DNA of 64,000 nt, from NCBI RefSeq assembly GCF_014646815.1, contig NZ_BMNZ01000001.1, forward strand, positions 434,001 through 498,000, written 5' to 3'. Made by a program: the position numbers and the translations under genes. Each line of letters begins with the position of its first letter. The stretch's first letter is position 1. The notes under the pieces were generated by a model. That model searched no databases. It saw only the letters and a program-made list of their open reading frames with translations, and was not told where the DNA came from. Below are positions 26,047 through 33,976 of this stretch, piece by piece. This DNA comes from Terrabacter tumescens. GTDB lineage: Bacteria > Actinomycetota > Actinomycetes > Actinomycetales > Dermatophilaceae.

Positions 26047-26082
26047 GTCAGCCCGGTCAGCCCGGTCAGCCCGGTCAGCCCC
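26047..26082. repeat. four tandem 9-bp units GTCAGCCCG
   Basis: Four head-to-tail copies (the last ends in C) run into the end of the metallopeptidase gene; its stop codon (26075-26077) lies inside the last unit. Confidence 0.75.
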
Positions 26083-26428
26083 AGCCGAGCTCGTGCAGGT
26101 GCGCGTCGTCGATCCCGAAGTGGTGGGCGATCTCGTGGACGACGGTGATAGCGATCTCCTCGCGCAGCTCCTCGGCGGAGTCGCACAGCCTCTCGAGGGG
26201 GCCCTGGAAGATCGTGATGCGGTCCGGGAGGGCCCCGGCACCCCACCACCCGTCACGTTCGGTCAGCGGGGTGCCGTCGTAGACCCCGAGCAGGTCGGGA
26301 TCCTCGTCCGGCGGCTCCTGCTCGACGAGCACCACGACGTTGTCCATGGCTTGGGCGAGCTCCGCCGGGATCGAGTCGAGGGCGTCTCCCACTGCCTGCT
26401 CGAACTCGGTGTCGGAGAGATGGTGCAT
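26075..26428 (-). CDS. zincin-like metallopeptidase family protein
   Basis: The product is 117 residues of the small actinobacterial zincin-like family (PF06262). HEIAH at residues 98-102 supplies two zinc histidines and the catalytic Glu, and the following FGIDDAHL gives the likely third ligand. The N-terminus holds an acidic helical part and LLGVYDGTPLTERD. No signal peptide is seen, so it is probably cytosolic. The substrate is unknown. The ATG lies 6 nt after a CAGACT hexamer, so the mRNA may be leaderless. Confidence 0.9.
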   Translation of the reverse strand: MHHLSDTEFEQAVGDALDSIPAELAQAMDNVVVLVEQEPPDEDPDLLGVYDGTPLTERDGWWGAGALPDRITIFQGPLERLCDSAEELREEIAITVVHEIAHHFGIDDAHLHELGWG

Positions 26429-26434
26429 GGCCCG

Positions 26435-26440
26435 AGTCTG
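26435..26440 (-). promoter_or_regulatory. -10-like hexamer before the metallopeptidase
   Basis: CAGACT followed by 6 nt and ATG at 26428. Confidence 0.3.
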
Positions 26441-26532
26441 TCACGCGCGCTGGGGCGCACGAGCGTGTGCTCGCGCGCCGCAGCAACGGCAACCCGTGAC
26501 GGCCGAGATCGACCGGAAAGCCTTGGTGGTGC

Positions 26533-27096
26533 TCAGTTGCCGTCGTCGTCGCCACCGGACGGGGGAGTGGTCTGCGAGACCGCGTCACCCCAGGCGGCCT
26601 GCGCGCCGCTGTGCCCGATGCGGACGACCTGGGTCGCGGTGCCCAGGGCGGCGACGAGCCCGACGACGGCGCCGCCCACGAGGAGCCACCGCGGGACGGC
26701 GTGGGTGCGGGTGGGGACGGCGTCGCTGCCGCCCGCGGCGGAGTTCGCGGAGTCGAGCCCGCGAGCCTTGCGCTCACGTCGCGCCACGACGTAGAGGGCA
26801 GCGGCTCCGACGGCCAGGACGGCGACCCACGGGAGCAGGCCCTCCGCCAGCTGGGAGTGGGTCTCGATGAGGTCGCTGTGCTCGACGTGACGCTCGAGCG
26901 CCTCACCGGACTCGGTGGACAGGGGAGTCAGGACAACAGCCGCCACGGACAGGGCCAGCGGCATCCAGCCGGCCCACCGACGGAAGCGGGGCCAGACGGC
27001 CGCGAGGAGCACGGCCACGGCGGCCGCGGGGACGACCACGGTGGTGGCATGGACGATGAGCGGGTGGACCGGGAGACCGAAGATGGTGTCGAGCAT
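26533..27096 (-). CDS. DUF2231 membrane protein
   Basis: The product is 187 residues with four hydrophobic helices. It begins MLDTIFGLPVHPLIVHATTVV, the typical opening of DUF2231 proteins, in which the conserved His pair (HPLIVH) has been suggested to bind haem. There is a charged cytoplasmic linker (RRERKARGLDSANSAAGGS) and an acidic tail (GGDDDGN). It sits between the two halves of the respiratory cluster, so a redox link is possible but only by context. Confidence 0.8.
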   Translation of the reverse strand: MLDTIFGLPVHPLIVHATTVVVPAAAVAVLLAAVWPRFRRWAGWMPLALSVAAVVLTPLSTESGEALERHVEHSDLIETHSQLAEGLLPWVAVLAVGAAALYVVARRERKARGLDSANSAAGGSDAVPTRTHAVPRWLLVGGAVVGLVAALGTATQVVRIGHSGAQAAWGDAVSQTTPPSGGDDDGN

Positions 27097-27269
27097 GAAC
27101 CTGCCTGTCGTTCGGGGGAGCGGGGACAGTCGTGCCCGCAGATGCTCTCGTCGACATCTCAGAGACTTCTCATAACGGACATAGGTCGCGCTTGCGGGTT
27201 CGTCGATGTCTGGGGTCGCTGGAGGACGCTAGGGGACGCCGGGGACGGCCGGGGACGAGAGCCGACACG

Positions 27270-27307
27270 ACGAGAGGGACCTCCCGTCAGCGGGTGGTCC
27301 CTCTCGT
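27270..27307 (-). terminator. terminator after qcrB
   Basis: Perfect 12-bp arms (27270-27281 and 27296-27307) with a 14-nt apical part lie 36 bp beyond the qcrB stop. Confidence 0.75.
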
Positions 27308-27343
27308 GTGCTTCGTGCGCCTCGGGTGAGGCGAGCGATGGCG

Positions 27344-29110
27344 TCAGTCGAGCTGCTTGTCGGCCTTGATCGTCTCGCGCTCCGCGCCGGCACCGGCGGG
27401 CTCGATGGCCTCGTGGCCACCGTCGGCCACGCCGCCGTGGTCGCCGTGCTCGTGGTGAGCGGCCTCGAGCTCCGAGGGCGTCGCGGGTGCGACGCGGTCG
27501 CGGAAGTAGAAGTGCGAGAACTTCGCGCGCAGGCGCTCCTTGCGCGCGATCGGGCTGTCGACGCCGTTGGCGTCCTTGCCGGCCGTCAGCTGCAGCGGCT
27601 CCTGCGACTCGTGCTGGACCAGGGCCCAGCGCTCGTCGGGCGTGAGCGGTGCGTGGATCTCCTCGAAGCGACCGTCGGCGTAGCGCCAGATGGTGCCCGT
27701 CTCGCGGCCGTGCAGGACCTTCTGGCGGTCCGCACGCTGCAGGCTGAGGCAGATGCGCTTCGTGATCCAGAACGCCACCGGAGGGGCCACGAAGAACAGC
27801 ACACGCAGGGTCTGCGTGATGTCGTTGATCGACAGGTGCAGCTTGATCGCCATGAGGTCGTTGCCGGCGGCGAGGAAGAGCACGACGTACATCGAGATGC
27901 CCGCGATGCCGATCGCGGTGCGCGTGGGCGCGTTGCGCGGACGGTCGAGCAGGTGGTGCTCGCGCTTGTCACCGGTCACCCAGGCCTCGACGAACGGGTA
28001 GACGCCGATGATCGTCCACATCAGGGGCAGCAGCACGAGCGAGCCCGGGAAGATGTTCATGCTCCAGGTGAAGTTGCCCCACGAGACGAACTCGAGGAAG
28101 CCGGGGAGCAGTCGCAGGGCGCCGTCGGCGAAGCCCATGTACCAGTCAGGCTGCGAGCCCGCGGTGATGGGGGACGGGTCGTAGGGACCGTAGGCCCAGA
28201 TCGGGTTGATCGTGACGACCGCCGAGATGAGGGCGATGACACCGAAGACGATGAAGAAGAAGCCACCGGCCTTGGCGATGTAGACCGGCATGAGCGGGTA
28301 GCCCACGACGTTCTTGTTGGTGCGGCCCGGTCCGGGGAACTGCGTGTGCTTGTGCAGGAAGACCAGCAGGATGTGGGCCGTGAAGAGGCCGACGAGGATC
28401 GCCGGGATGAGCAGGACGTGCGCCGAGTAGAGGCGCGGGATGATCGCCTCGCCCGGGAAGGCGCCGCCGAAGATGAAGTAGCTCATGTACGAGCCGATGA
28501 CCGGCGCCGACTGCATGAAGCCGTTCATGGCGCGGATACCGGTGCCCGAGAGCAGGTCGTCGGGGAGCGAGTAGCCGGCGAAGCCCTCGATGCAGGCCAG
28601 CAGCGACAGGACCGTGCCGAAGACCCAGTTGATCTCGCGCGGCTTGCGGAACGCGCCGGTGAAGAAGACGCGGGCCATGTGCACGAAGACCGCGACGACG
28701 AAGATCAGGGCCGCCCAGTGGTGGATCTGCCGGATGAGCAGACCGCCACGGATGTCGAACGAGATGGCGAGCGTCGACCGGTAGGCGTCCGACATCGTCA
28801 CGCCCTGGAGCGGCACGTAGGAGCCGTCGTAGACGACCTGGCTGGCACTCGGGACGAACCAGAACGTCAGGAAGGCACCCGTCAGCAGGCAGACGATCAT
28901 CGAGTACATCGCGATCTCGCCGAGCATGAAGGACCAGTGGTCCGGGAAGACCTTCTTGGCGAGGAAGGAGACGCCCTTGGCGCCGCCCAGCCGGTCGTCC
29001 ATCCACCCGGCGATGCCGCCGAGCGGCTTCGCGGCCGCGGCCCGCTCGTCGGCCTGGCTGTCGCCGGCGCGCAACGCGTCGGCGGGGCGAGTCTCGTTGA
29101 TGGTGCTCAT
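27344..29110 (-). CDS. qcrB: cytochrome bc1 complex cytochrome b subunit
   Basis: This subunit oxidises menaquinol and carries haems bL and bH. The product is 588 residues: about eight or nine helices followed by a long cytoplasmic C-terminal extension typical of actinobacteria. Visible features are the haem His pairs in helices II and IV (HHWAALIFVVAVFVH and YSAHVLLIPAILVGLFTAH) and the Q-site PDWYMG segment (the PEWY equivalent). The ATG overlaps the qcrA stop (ATGA). It is the last gene of ctaE-qcrC-qcrA-qcrB. Confidence 0.97.
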   Translation of the reverse strand: MSTINETRPADALRAGDSQADERAAAAKPLGGIAGWMDDRLGGAKGVSFLAKKVFPDHWSFMLGEIAMYSMIVCLLTGAFLTFWFVPSASQVVYDGSYVPLQGVTMSDAYRSTLAISFDIRGGLLIRQIHHWAALIFVVAVFVHMARVFFTGAFRKPREINWVFGTVLSLLACIEGFAGYSLPDDLLSGTGIRAMNGFMQSAPVIGSYMSYFIFGGAFPGEAIIPRLYSAHVLLIPAILVGLFTAHILLVFLHKHTQFPGPGRTNKNVVGYPLMPVYIAKAGGFFFIVFGVIALISAVVTINPIWAYGPYDPSPITAGSQPDWYMGFADGALRLLPGFLEFVSWGNFTWSMNIFPGSLVLLPLMWTIIGVYPFVEAWVTGDKREHHLLDRPRNAPTRTAIGIAGISMYVVLFLAAGNDLMAIKLHLSINDITQTLRVLFFVAPPVAFWITKRICLSLQRADRQKVLHGRETGTIWRYADGRFEEIHAPLTPDERWALVQHESQEPLQLTAGKDANGVDSPIARKERLRAKFSHFYFRDRVAPATPSELEAAHHEHGDHGGVADGGHEAIEPAGAGAERETIKADKQLD

Positions 29111-30216
29111 CGCGCACGCTCCCAGAAGCTCGGTCCCACGGGCTCGGCGAAGCCCTCGGGGGCGACGAGGTAGCCCGCGTCGTCGACGGTGATCTTGAGT
29201 TGCGGCAGCGGCCGCTTGGCCGGACCGAAGATGACGGCGCAGTCCTCGGTGAGGTCGAAGGTCGACTGGTGGCACGGGCAGAGCAGGTGGTGCGTCTGCT
29301 GCTCGTACAAGCCGACGGCGCAGCCGACGTGGGTGCAGATCTTGGAGTAGGCGACGACACCGTCGACACCCCAGTCCTTGGCCTTCTGCACCTTGATGAG
29401 GTCAGGGTCGAGGCGGATGAGGATCACGGCCGCCTTGGCCTTGGCCTCGAGGACGTGCTTGCCCTCGTCGAGGTACTTCTGCAGGGTCTCGGGCATCACG
29501 TGGAAGACCGAGCCGCTCGTGACCTCGTCGAAACGGATGGGCGTCATCTCGGGGTCGCGCATGAGCCGGATCGGCTTGCCGCCGTTGTCCTTGACGTCCC
29601 AGATGGTGTGCTTGAGCTCCTCGATGTCCGTCGGGCCGAGCGACCCGGCGACCTGCAGGCCGAGGGGGAGCGCGAAGAGGCCCAGGGCGCCCCCGAGGGA
29701 GTACTTGATCAGCGGGCGGCGGGGGAGCTGCGTGGACTCGACGCCGGCGTTCACGACGGCGACGGCCTTGGCGCGGTCCTCGGGGCTCGAGGCCTGCTCG
29801 TGCCGCTCCTCGACGACCTCCTCGTCGGACATGAGCGTCTTGGCCCAGTGCACCGCACCGATGCCGATGAAGAAGATCGAGAAGCCGAGCGACAGGCCGA
29901 GGACGACGTTCTGCGTCTTGGCCAGGCCGATGCCGGGGAAGAAGAAGGTCGCCTCGTCGGGGACGGCGAAGTAGCTGACGATGAACACCAGCGTGCCGAG
30001 CATCGACAGGGCGAACATCGTGGCGACCTGGCGCTCGGCGCGCTTGGCAGCAGCCGGGTCGTCATCGGCTGCACGGTGCACGTGGGGCGGCAAGCCGGGG
30101 TTCTCGAACTGGTCGACACCGGTGATGAGCGATGCGGGCAGCACCTCGCGTCCCTCGCCGGACGTCCGCACGAGCGAGGTGCCCGTGCCCTGGTCCGTGG
30201 TCTCGTTGTCGTTCAT
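29107..30216 (-). CDS. qcrA: cytochrome bc1 complex Rieske iron-sulfur subunit
   Basis: The product is 369 residues. The N-terminal part has three predicted helices, an actinobacterial feature; a long loop leads to the Rieske domain with CTHVGC and CPCHQS, which bind the 2Fe-2S cluster through two Cys and two His. It passes electrons from menaquinol to the dihaem cytochrome QcrC. The start is 49 nt after the qcrC stop, and the 3' end couples to qcrB by ATGA. Confidence 0.96.
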   Translation of the reverse strand: MNDNETTDQGTGTSLVRTSGEGREVLPASLITGVDQFENPGLPPHVHRAADDDPAAAKRAERQVATMFALSMLGTLVFIVSYFAVPDEATFFFPGIGLAKTQNVVLGLSLGFSIFFIGIGAVHWAKTLMSDEEVVEERHEQASSPEDRAKAVAVVNAGVESTQLPRRPLIKYSLGGALGLFALPLGLQVAGSLGPTDIEELKHTIWDVKDNGGKPIRLMRDPEMTPIRFDEVTSGSVFHVMPETLQKYLDEGKHVLEAKAKAAVILIRLDPDLIKVQKAKDWGVDGVVAYSKICTHVGCAVGLYEQQTHHLLCPCHQSTFDLTEDCAVIFGPAKRPLPQLKITVDDAGYLVAPEGFAEPVGPSFWERAR

Positions 30217-30265
30217 CGGGTCGTCGTCCTGTCGTCGTTCGTGATCGAGGCGATGCAGCGCTGGC

Positions 30266-31075
30266 TCATGCGGCCTTCTTGCCGAGCCAGACGGCGCAGC
30301 CGATGAGGATGCCGAGCGCGAACACCCAGGCGAAGAGGCCCTCGGACACCGGGCCGAGGTTGCCGAGCGTCAGGCCGCCGACGTTGGCCTGGCTCTCCTG
30401 GGCCTTGAGGTAGGAGATGACCTTCTGCTTCGACTCCGGCGTGAGGTTCATGTCGTTGAAGACCGGCATCGACTGCGGGCCGGTGACCATGGCCTCGTAG
30501 ATGTGCTTCGGCGTGGTGTTGTCGAGGGCCGGGGCGTACTTGCCGCGGGTCAGCGCACCGCCGGCGCCGGCGAAGTTGTGGCACATGGCGCAGTTGACGC
30601 GGAAGATCTGGCCGCCCTCGGCGATCGCCTTGTTGTTCTCGGGCGTACCGGGCTGGATGACCGTCGTGTACTTCTCGTCGGGCACCGACGGGCCGGGGCC
30701 GAGGGAGGCGACGTAGGCCGCGAGGGCGGAGATCTGCTCGTCGTCGAACTTCACCTTGTTGACGGGCGCCTGCACGTTGGGGCCGGCCAGCGGCATGCGA
30801 CCGGTGCCGACCTGGAAGTCGACCGAGGCGGCGCCCACGCCGACGAGGGAGGGGCCGGACTTGGTGCCCTGCGCGGCGACACCGTGGCAGGTGGCGCAGT
30901 TGGCGATGAAGAGGTCCTTGCCCTTGGCGACGTCGTCGGCGGCCGCGGTCGTCGCGGCGGCGTTGGCGTCCTTGGGGGCGAGGAACGAGTACGCGCCACC
31001 GGTCACGAGGAGGCCGAGCAGCAGCAGCACCACGATCGCGGCGGGGTGTCGGCGTCGGGCGGCCAAGGCGTTCAC
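30266..31075 (-). CDS. qcrC: cytochrome bc1 complex dihaem cytochrome c subunit
   Basis: The product is 269 residues with an N-terminal hydrophobic anchor (HPAAIVVLLLLGLLVTGGAY), two c-type haem domains with CATCH and CAMCH, and a C-terminal membrane helix (GLFAWVFALGILIGCAVWLG). Fusion of two cytochrome c domains is the actinobacterial solution that wires the bc1 complex directly to the aa3 oxidase without soluble cytochrome c. Confidence 0.96.
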   Translation of the reverse strand: MNALAARRRHPAAIVVLLLLGLLVTGGAYSFLAPKDANAAATTAAADDVAKGKDLFIANCATCHGVAAQGTKSGPSLVGVGAASVDFQVGTGRMPLAGPNVQAPVNKVKFDDEQISALAAYVASLGPGPSVPDEKYTTVIQPGTPENNKAIAEGGQIFRVNCAMCHNFAGAGGALTRGKYAPALDNTTPKHIYEAMVTGPQSMPVFNDMNLTPESKQKVISYLKAQESQANVGGLTLGNLGPVSEGLFAWVFALGILIGCAVWLGKKAA

Positions 31076-31136
31076 TGTGGGTTCCTGTCGTCCATGGAGG
31101 TGGGGTTCGGGTTCGGGCGCGCGCTCATGCCGGAGG

Positions 31137-31799
31137 TCAGCGCAGGATGTAGATGGTCGCGAAGAGCGCGATCCACACGACGTCGACGAAGTGCCAGTAG
31201 TACGACGTCACCACGGCGCCGGTGGCGTTCGCGTGCGTGTAGCGACGCGTCGTGAAGGTGCGGGCGATGATGAGCAGGAAGGCGATCAGGCCGCCGGTCA
31301 CGTGCAGACCGTGGAAGCCGGTCGCCATGTAGAAGACCGAGCCGTAGGCGTCGGAGCTCAGCGTGACGTTCTCGGAGACGAGCTCGGAGTACTCCATGAC
31401 CTGGCCCGCGATGAAGAAGGCGCCGAAGAGGTAGGTCAGGACGTACCACTCGCGCATGCCCCAGCCCTTGAGGTCGAGCAGCTTGCCGGTGCGGGCCTTC
31501 TGACCGCGCTCGGCCTTCCAGACGCCGAGCTGGCACCAGACGGAGGAGATGACGAGCACGAGGCAGTTGACGCTCGCGAACGGCAGGTTGAGCTTCTCGG
31601 TCTGGACCTGCCACAGGTCTCCGCGGACGGACCTCAGCTGGAAGTAGACCGCGAAGAGACCCGCGAAGAACATGAGCTCGCTGGAGAGCCACACGATGGT
31701 GCCGACGGCAACCATGTTGGGGCGCGTCGCCGGTCCGTGATGGGCCGGGGTCGCCACTGCGCTTGAAGGAACTGCCGATGCTGTCGCCACGTTGGACAT
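31137..31799 (-). CDS. ctaE: cytochrome c oxidase (aa3) subunit III
   Basis: The product is 220 residues with five helices, the shorter subunit III form. Segments such as [40 protein letters not shown] and the C-terminal [20 protein letters not shown] are characteristic. It is the first gene of the minus-strand ctaE-qcrC-qcrA-qcrB unit, as in M. tuberculosis Rv2193-Rv2196. The start ATG (31797-31799) has AGGAAT about 9 nt upstream; longer in-frame upstream extensions look non-coding. Confidence 0.95.
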   Translation of the reverse strand: MSNVATASAVPSSAVATPAHHGPATRPNMVAVGTIVWLSSELMFFAGLFAVYFQLRSVRGDLWQVQTEKLNLPFASVNCLVLVISSVWCQLGVWKAERGQKARTGKLLDLKGWGMREWYVLTYLFGAFFIAGQVMEYSELVSENVTLSSDAYGSVFYMATGFHGLHVTGGLIAFLLIIARTFTTRRYTHANATGAVVTSYYWHFVDVVWIALFATIYILR

Positions 31800-31995
31800 T
31801 ATTCCCACATTCCTGTCCGGCTGTGCGAGTGACCCCCCGCTTCGGGGTCCTTTCTCGCGCGGGTGTAGAGGATTCGTGACCATTCCGACACGAACCCTGA
31901 ACAGCCGTGCCGTAGGCCGTTCGGGACCACCTTCCCACGGGCCTCCGGGAAATGGTCCCGCGGGTCGTCCTGCCGGGGCCCTGGCCGGTCCTCCA

Positions 31996-32016
31996 ACGCC
32001 TCGTACTACGAGGCGT
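31996..32016. promoter_or_regulatory. 21-bp palindrome, possible operator
   Basis: Perfect 9-bp arms ACGCCTCGT and ACGAGGCGT flank a 3-bp centre (ACT). It lies between divergent ctaE and the receiver-like gene, 45 bp upstream of the latter's -10. It could be a protein-binding site or a hairpin in the ctaE leader. Confidence 0.4.
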
Positions 32017-32060
32017 GGCGCCCGCACGAGGTCGGTGCTCCGGGTCGCCGGCCGCCCCGG

Positions 32061-32066
32061 TAGCAT
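32061..32066 (+). promoter_or_regulatory. -10 hexamer of predicted leaderless receiver-like gene
   Basis: TAGCAT followed by 7 nt and ATG at 32074. Confidence 0.45.
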
Positions 32067-32073
32067 CGGGCGC

Positions 32074-32544
32074 ATGACCGCCTCGAACGACAGCGCAGCG
32101 CAGGCCACGTCCACCGACATCGCGACGCCGGCGGCGTCGCAGCGACCCGTGGCCCGGGTCAGCGTGCTGCTCTACAGCGACGACATCACGACCCGCGACG
32201 CGGTGCGCGCGGCGGTCGGCCGTCGCCCCGCCAAGGACGTCGAGGTCGTCCGCTGGCACGAGTGCGCCACCGCTGACGCCGTCATCACCTCCGTGGAGTC
32301 CGAGCGGTTCGACATCCTCGTCCTCGACGGCGAGGCGGCCAAGGTCGGCGGCCTGGGCCTGGCCCGCCAGCTCAAGAACGAGATCTTCGAGTGCCCGCCG
32401 ATCATCGTGCTCACGGGCCGGCCGCAGGACAGCTGGCTCGCGGCCTGGTCGCAGGCCGACCTGGCCGTCCCGCACCCGCTCGACCCGATCGCGCTGACGT
32501 CGGCCATCGCCACGCTCGCGCGCTCGGGCGTGCCCACGGCCTGA
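32074..32544 (+). CDS. stand-alone receiver-like protein
   Basis: The product is 156 residues: about 25 disordered N-terminal residues, then a single CheY-like fold. VLLYSDD gives the acidic pair and [10 protein letters not shown] the putative phospho-acceptor Asp, with VLTG as the Thr switch. The usual conserved Lys near strand 5 is replaced: the segment reads [12 protein letters not shown]. There is no output or DNA-binding domain. It is followed after 3 nt by trpD, and a similar neighbour arrangement exists in other actinobacteria by recollection. Phosphorylation is uncertain. Confidence 0.75.
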   Translation: MTASNDSAAQATSTDIATPAASQRPVARVSVLLYSDDITTRDAVRAAVGRRPAKDVEVVRWHECATADAVITSVESERFDILVLDGEAAKVGGLGLARQLKNEIFECPPIIVLTGRPQDSWLAAWSQADLAVPHPLDPIALTSAIATLARSGVPTA

Positions 32545-32547
32545 CGC

Positions 32548-33597
32548 ATGGCGCCGGACACGACGACCTGGCCCTCCGTCCTCAGCGACCTCATCGCCGG
32601 TCGAGATCTCGACCAGGCGACGGCCGAGTGGTGCATGGGCCAGATCATGACCGGTGAGGCCAGTCCCTCACAGGTTGCGGGCTTCCTCATCGGTCTGCGC
32701 GCGAAGGGCGAGAGCATCGAGGAGATGCGAGGCCTCGCCGAACAGATGCTCGCCCACGCCCGCCGCATCGAGGTCCCCGGCCCCAGCCTCGACATCGTCG
32801 GCACCGGCGGCGACCGGGCCCACACGGTCAACATCTCGACGATGTCATCGATGGTGGCCGCGGCAGCCGGCGTCCGACTCGTCAAGCACGGCAACCGGGC
32901 GGCCTCGTCCTCGTCCGGGTCGGCGGACGTCCTCGAGGCCTTGGGCATCGATCTGTCGCTGGCGCCCGAACGGGTCGTCGAGGTGGCGTCCGAGGCCGGC
33001 ATCACCTTCTGCTTCGCGCAGACCTTCCACCCCTCGTTCCGGCACACGGCCGTGCCGCGCCGTGACCTCGGCATCGGGACGGCGTTCAACTTCCTCGGCC
33101 CGCTGACCAACCCGGCTCAGCCGACGTATGCCGCCGTGGGCTGTGCCGACGCGCGCATGGCGCCGCTGCTGGCGGGCGTCTTCGCCGACCGGCGCAAGGA
33201 CGCCGCGGTCTTCCGTGGCGACGACGGTCTCGACGAGGTCACCGTGTCGACGACGACCCACGTCTGGTGGGTCCGTGACGGAGTCGTCACCGAGCGCTCG
33301 CTCGACCCCACGCGTCTGGGTCTGGAGCTGCACCCCATCGAGGAGCTGCGTGGCGGTGACGCGGCGCACAACGCCCGCGTCGTCGTCGACACCTTCGTGG
33401 GGGCCACCGGCGCCGTGCGCGACGCGGTCCTGCTCAACGCGGGCATCGCGCTCGCCCTGACACAGCCGGACTCGGGGTCGTCGGAGGCGGACTTCGACGC
33501 CGACCTGCGGGCCGGGATGCACCGGGCCGCGCACGCGATCGACAGCGGTGCCGCCACGGATCTCGTGCAGCGATGGGTCAGCGCCACCCGGAGCTAA
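32548..33597 (+). CDS. trpD: anthranilate phosphoribosyltransferase
   Basis: This enzyme transfers the phosphoribosyl group from PRPP to anthranilate in tryptophan synthesis. The product is 349 residues. Signature segments are GTGGDRAHTVNISTMSSMVA (PRPP/anthranilate site), KHGNRAASSSSGSADVLEALG, FCFAQTFHPSFRH and FNFLGPLTNPA. The other trp genes are not here, so this is the isolated trpD seen beside ctaE in actinobacteria (Rv2192c type). It is probably co-transcribed with the receiver-like gene. Confidence 0.95.
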   Translation: MAPDTTTWPSVLSDLIAGRDLDQATAEWCMGQIMTGEASPSQVAGFLIGLRAKGESIEEMRGLAEQMLAHARRIEVPGPSLDIVGTGGDRAHTVNISTMSSMVAAAAGVRLVKHGNRAASSSSGSADVLEALGIDLSLAPERVVEVASEAGITFCFAQTFHPSFRHTAVPRRDLGIGTAFNFLGPLTNPAQPTYAAVGCADARMAPLLAGVFADRRKDAAVFRGDDGLDEVTVSTTTHVWWVRDGVVTERSLDPTRLGLELHPIEELRGGDAAHNARVVVDTFVGATGAVRDAVLLNAGIALALTQPDSGSSEADFDADLRAGMHRAAHAIDSGAATDLVQRWVSATRS

Positions 33598-33672
33598 TGA
33601 GGGGGCACGTCCACCCGACGGCTCTCGGCTCCGGCCGTGCGGGAGCAGGCGGGAGCTCGGCCGACGGAGGCG

Positions 33673-33957
33673 TCAGTCGCCCTCGAGCCCGAGGCTGAAC
33701 GCTGCCTCGAGGTCGTGCGAGGAGTAGGTGCGGAAGGCGATGTGCGTCGAGGTCCCGACGATGCCCTCGACCTTGTTGAGCTGGTCGGCGATGACGTCGG
33801 CGAACTCCTCGTGCGCCTTGACCCGAACCATGGCGATGAGGTCGGTGTCGCCCGTCACCGAGTAGACCTCGGACACGGCCGGGATGTCGGCGATGGCCTC
33901 GGCCACCTCGGGGATCCGGTCGACCTCGCAGCTGATCATGACGATGGCGGTGATCAC
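33673..33957 (-). CDS. Lrp/AsnC ligand-binding (RAM) domain protein
   Basis: The product is 94 residues and consists only of the RAM effector domain of Lrp/AsnC regulators (AIVMISCEVDRIPEVAEAIADIPAV, then VTGDTDLIAMVRV, and STHIAFRTYS). No helix-turn-helix is present, so it cannot bind DNA by itself. Such stand-alone RAM proteins may bind amino acids or combine with full-length regulators. GTG at 33957 lies 6 nt after TAGGGT. Confidence 0.88.
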   Translation of the reverse strand: MITAIVMISCEVDRIPEVAEAIADIPAVSEVYSVTGDTDLIAMVRVKAHEEFADVIADQLNKVEGIVGTSTHIAFRTYSSHDLEAAFSLGLEGD

Positions 33958-33963
33958 GAGGAC

Positions 33964-33969
33964 ACCCTA
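33964..33969 (-). promoter_or_regulatory. -10 hexamer of predicted leaderless RAM-domain gene
   Basis: TAGGGT followed by 6 nt and GTG at 33957. It overlaps the region just beyond the 3' end of the DEDD/GIY-YIG nuclease gene. Confidence 0.5.
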
Positions 33970-33976
33970 GCCGGGC

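Noticed and set aside
25804-26256. Minus-strand frame across the hairpin block (contains SPHGGVTVEVPLN)
   Set aside because: It overlaps the metallopeptidase gene in another frame and the tandem repeats, and shows no codon bias; kept only as a possible RNA region.
31836-31856. Hairpin GACCCCCCGCTTCGGGGTC as a terminator
   Set aside because: The stem is only about 5-6 bp and lies between divergent promoters where no gene ends.
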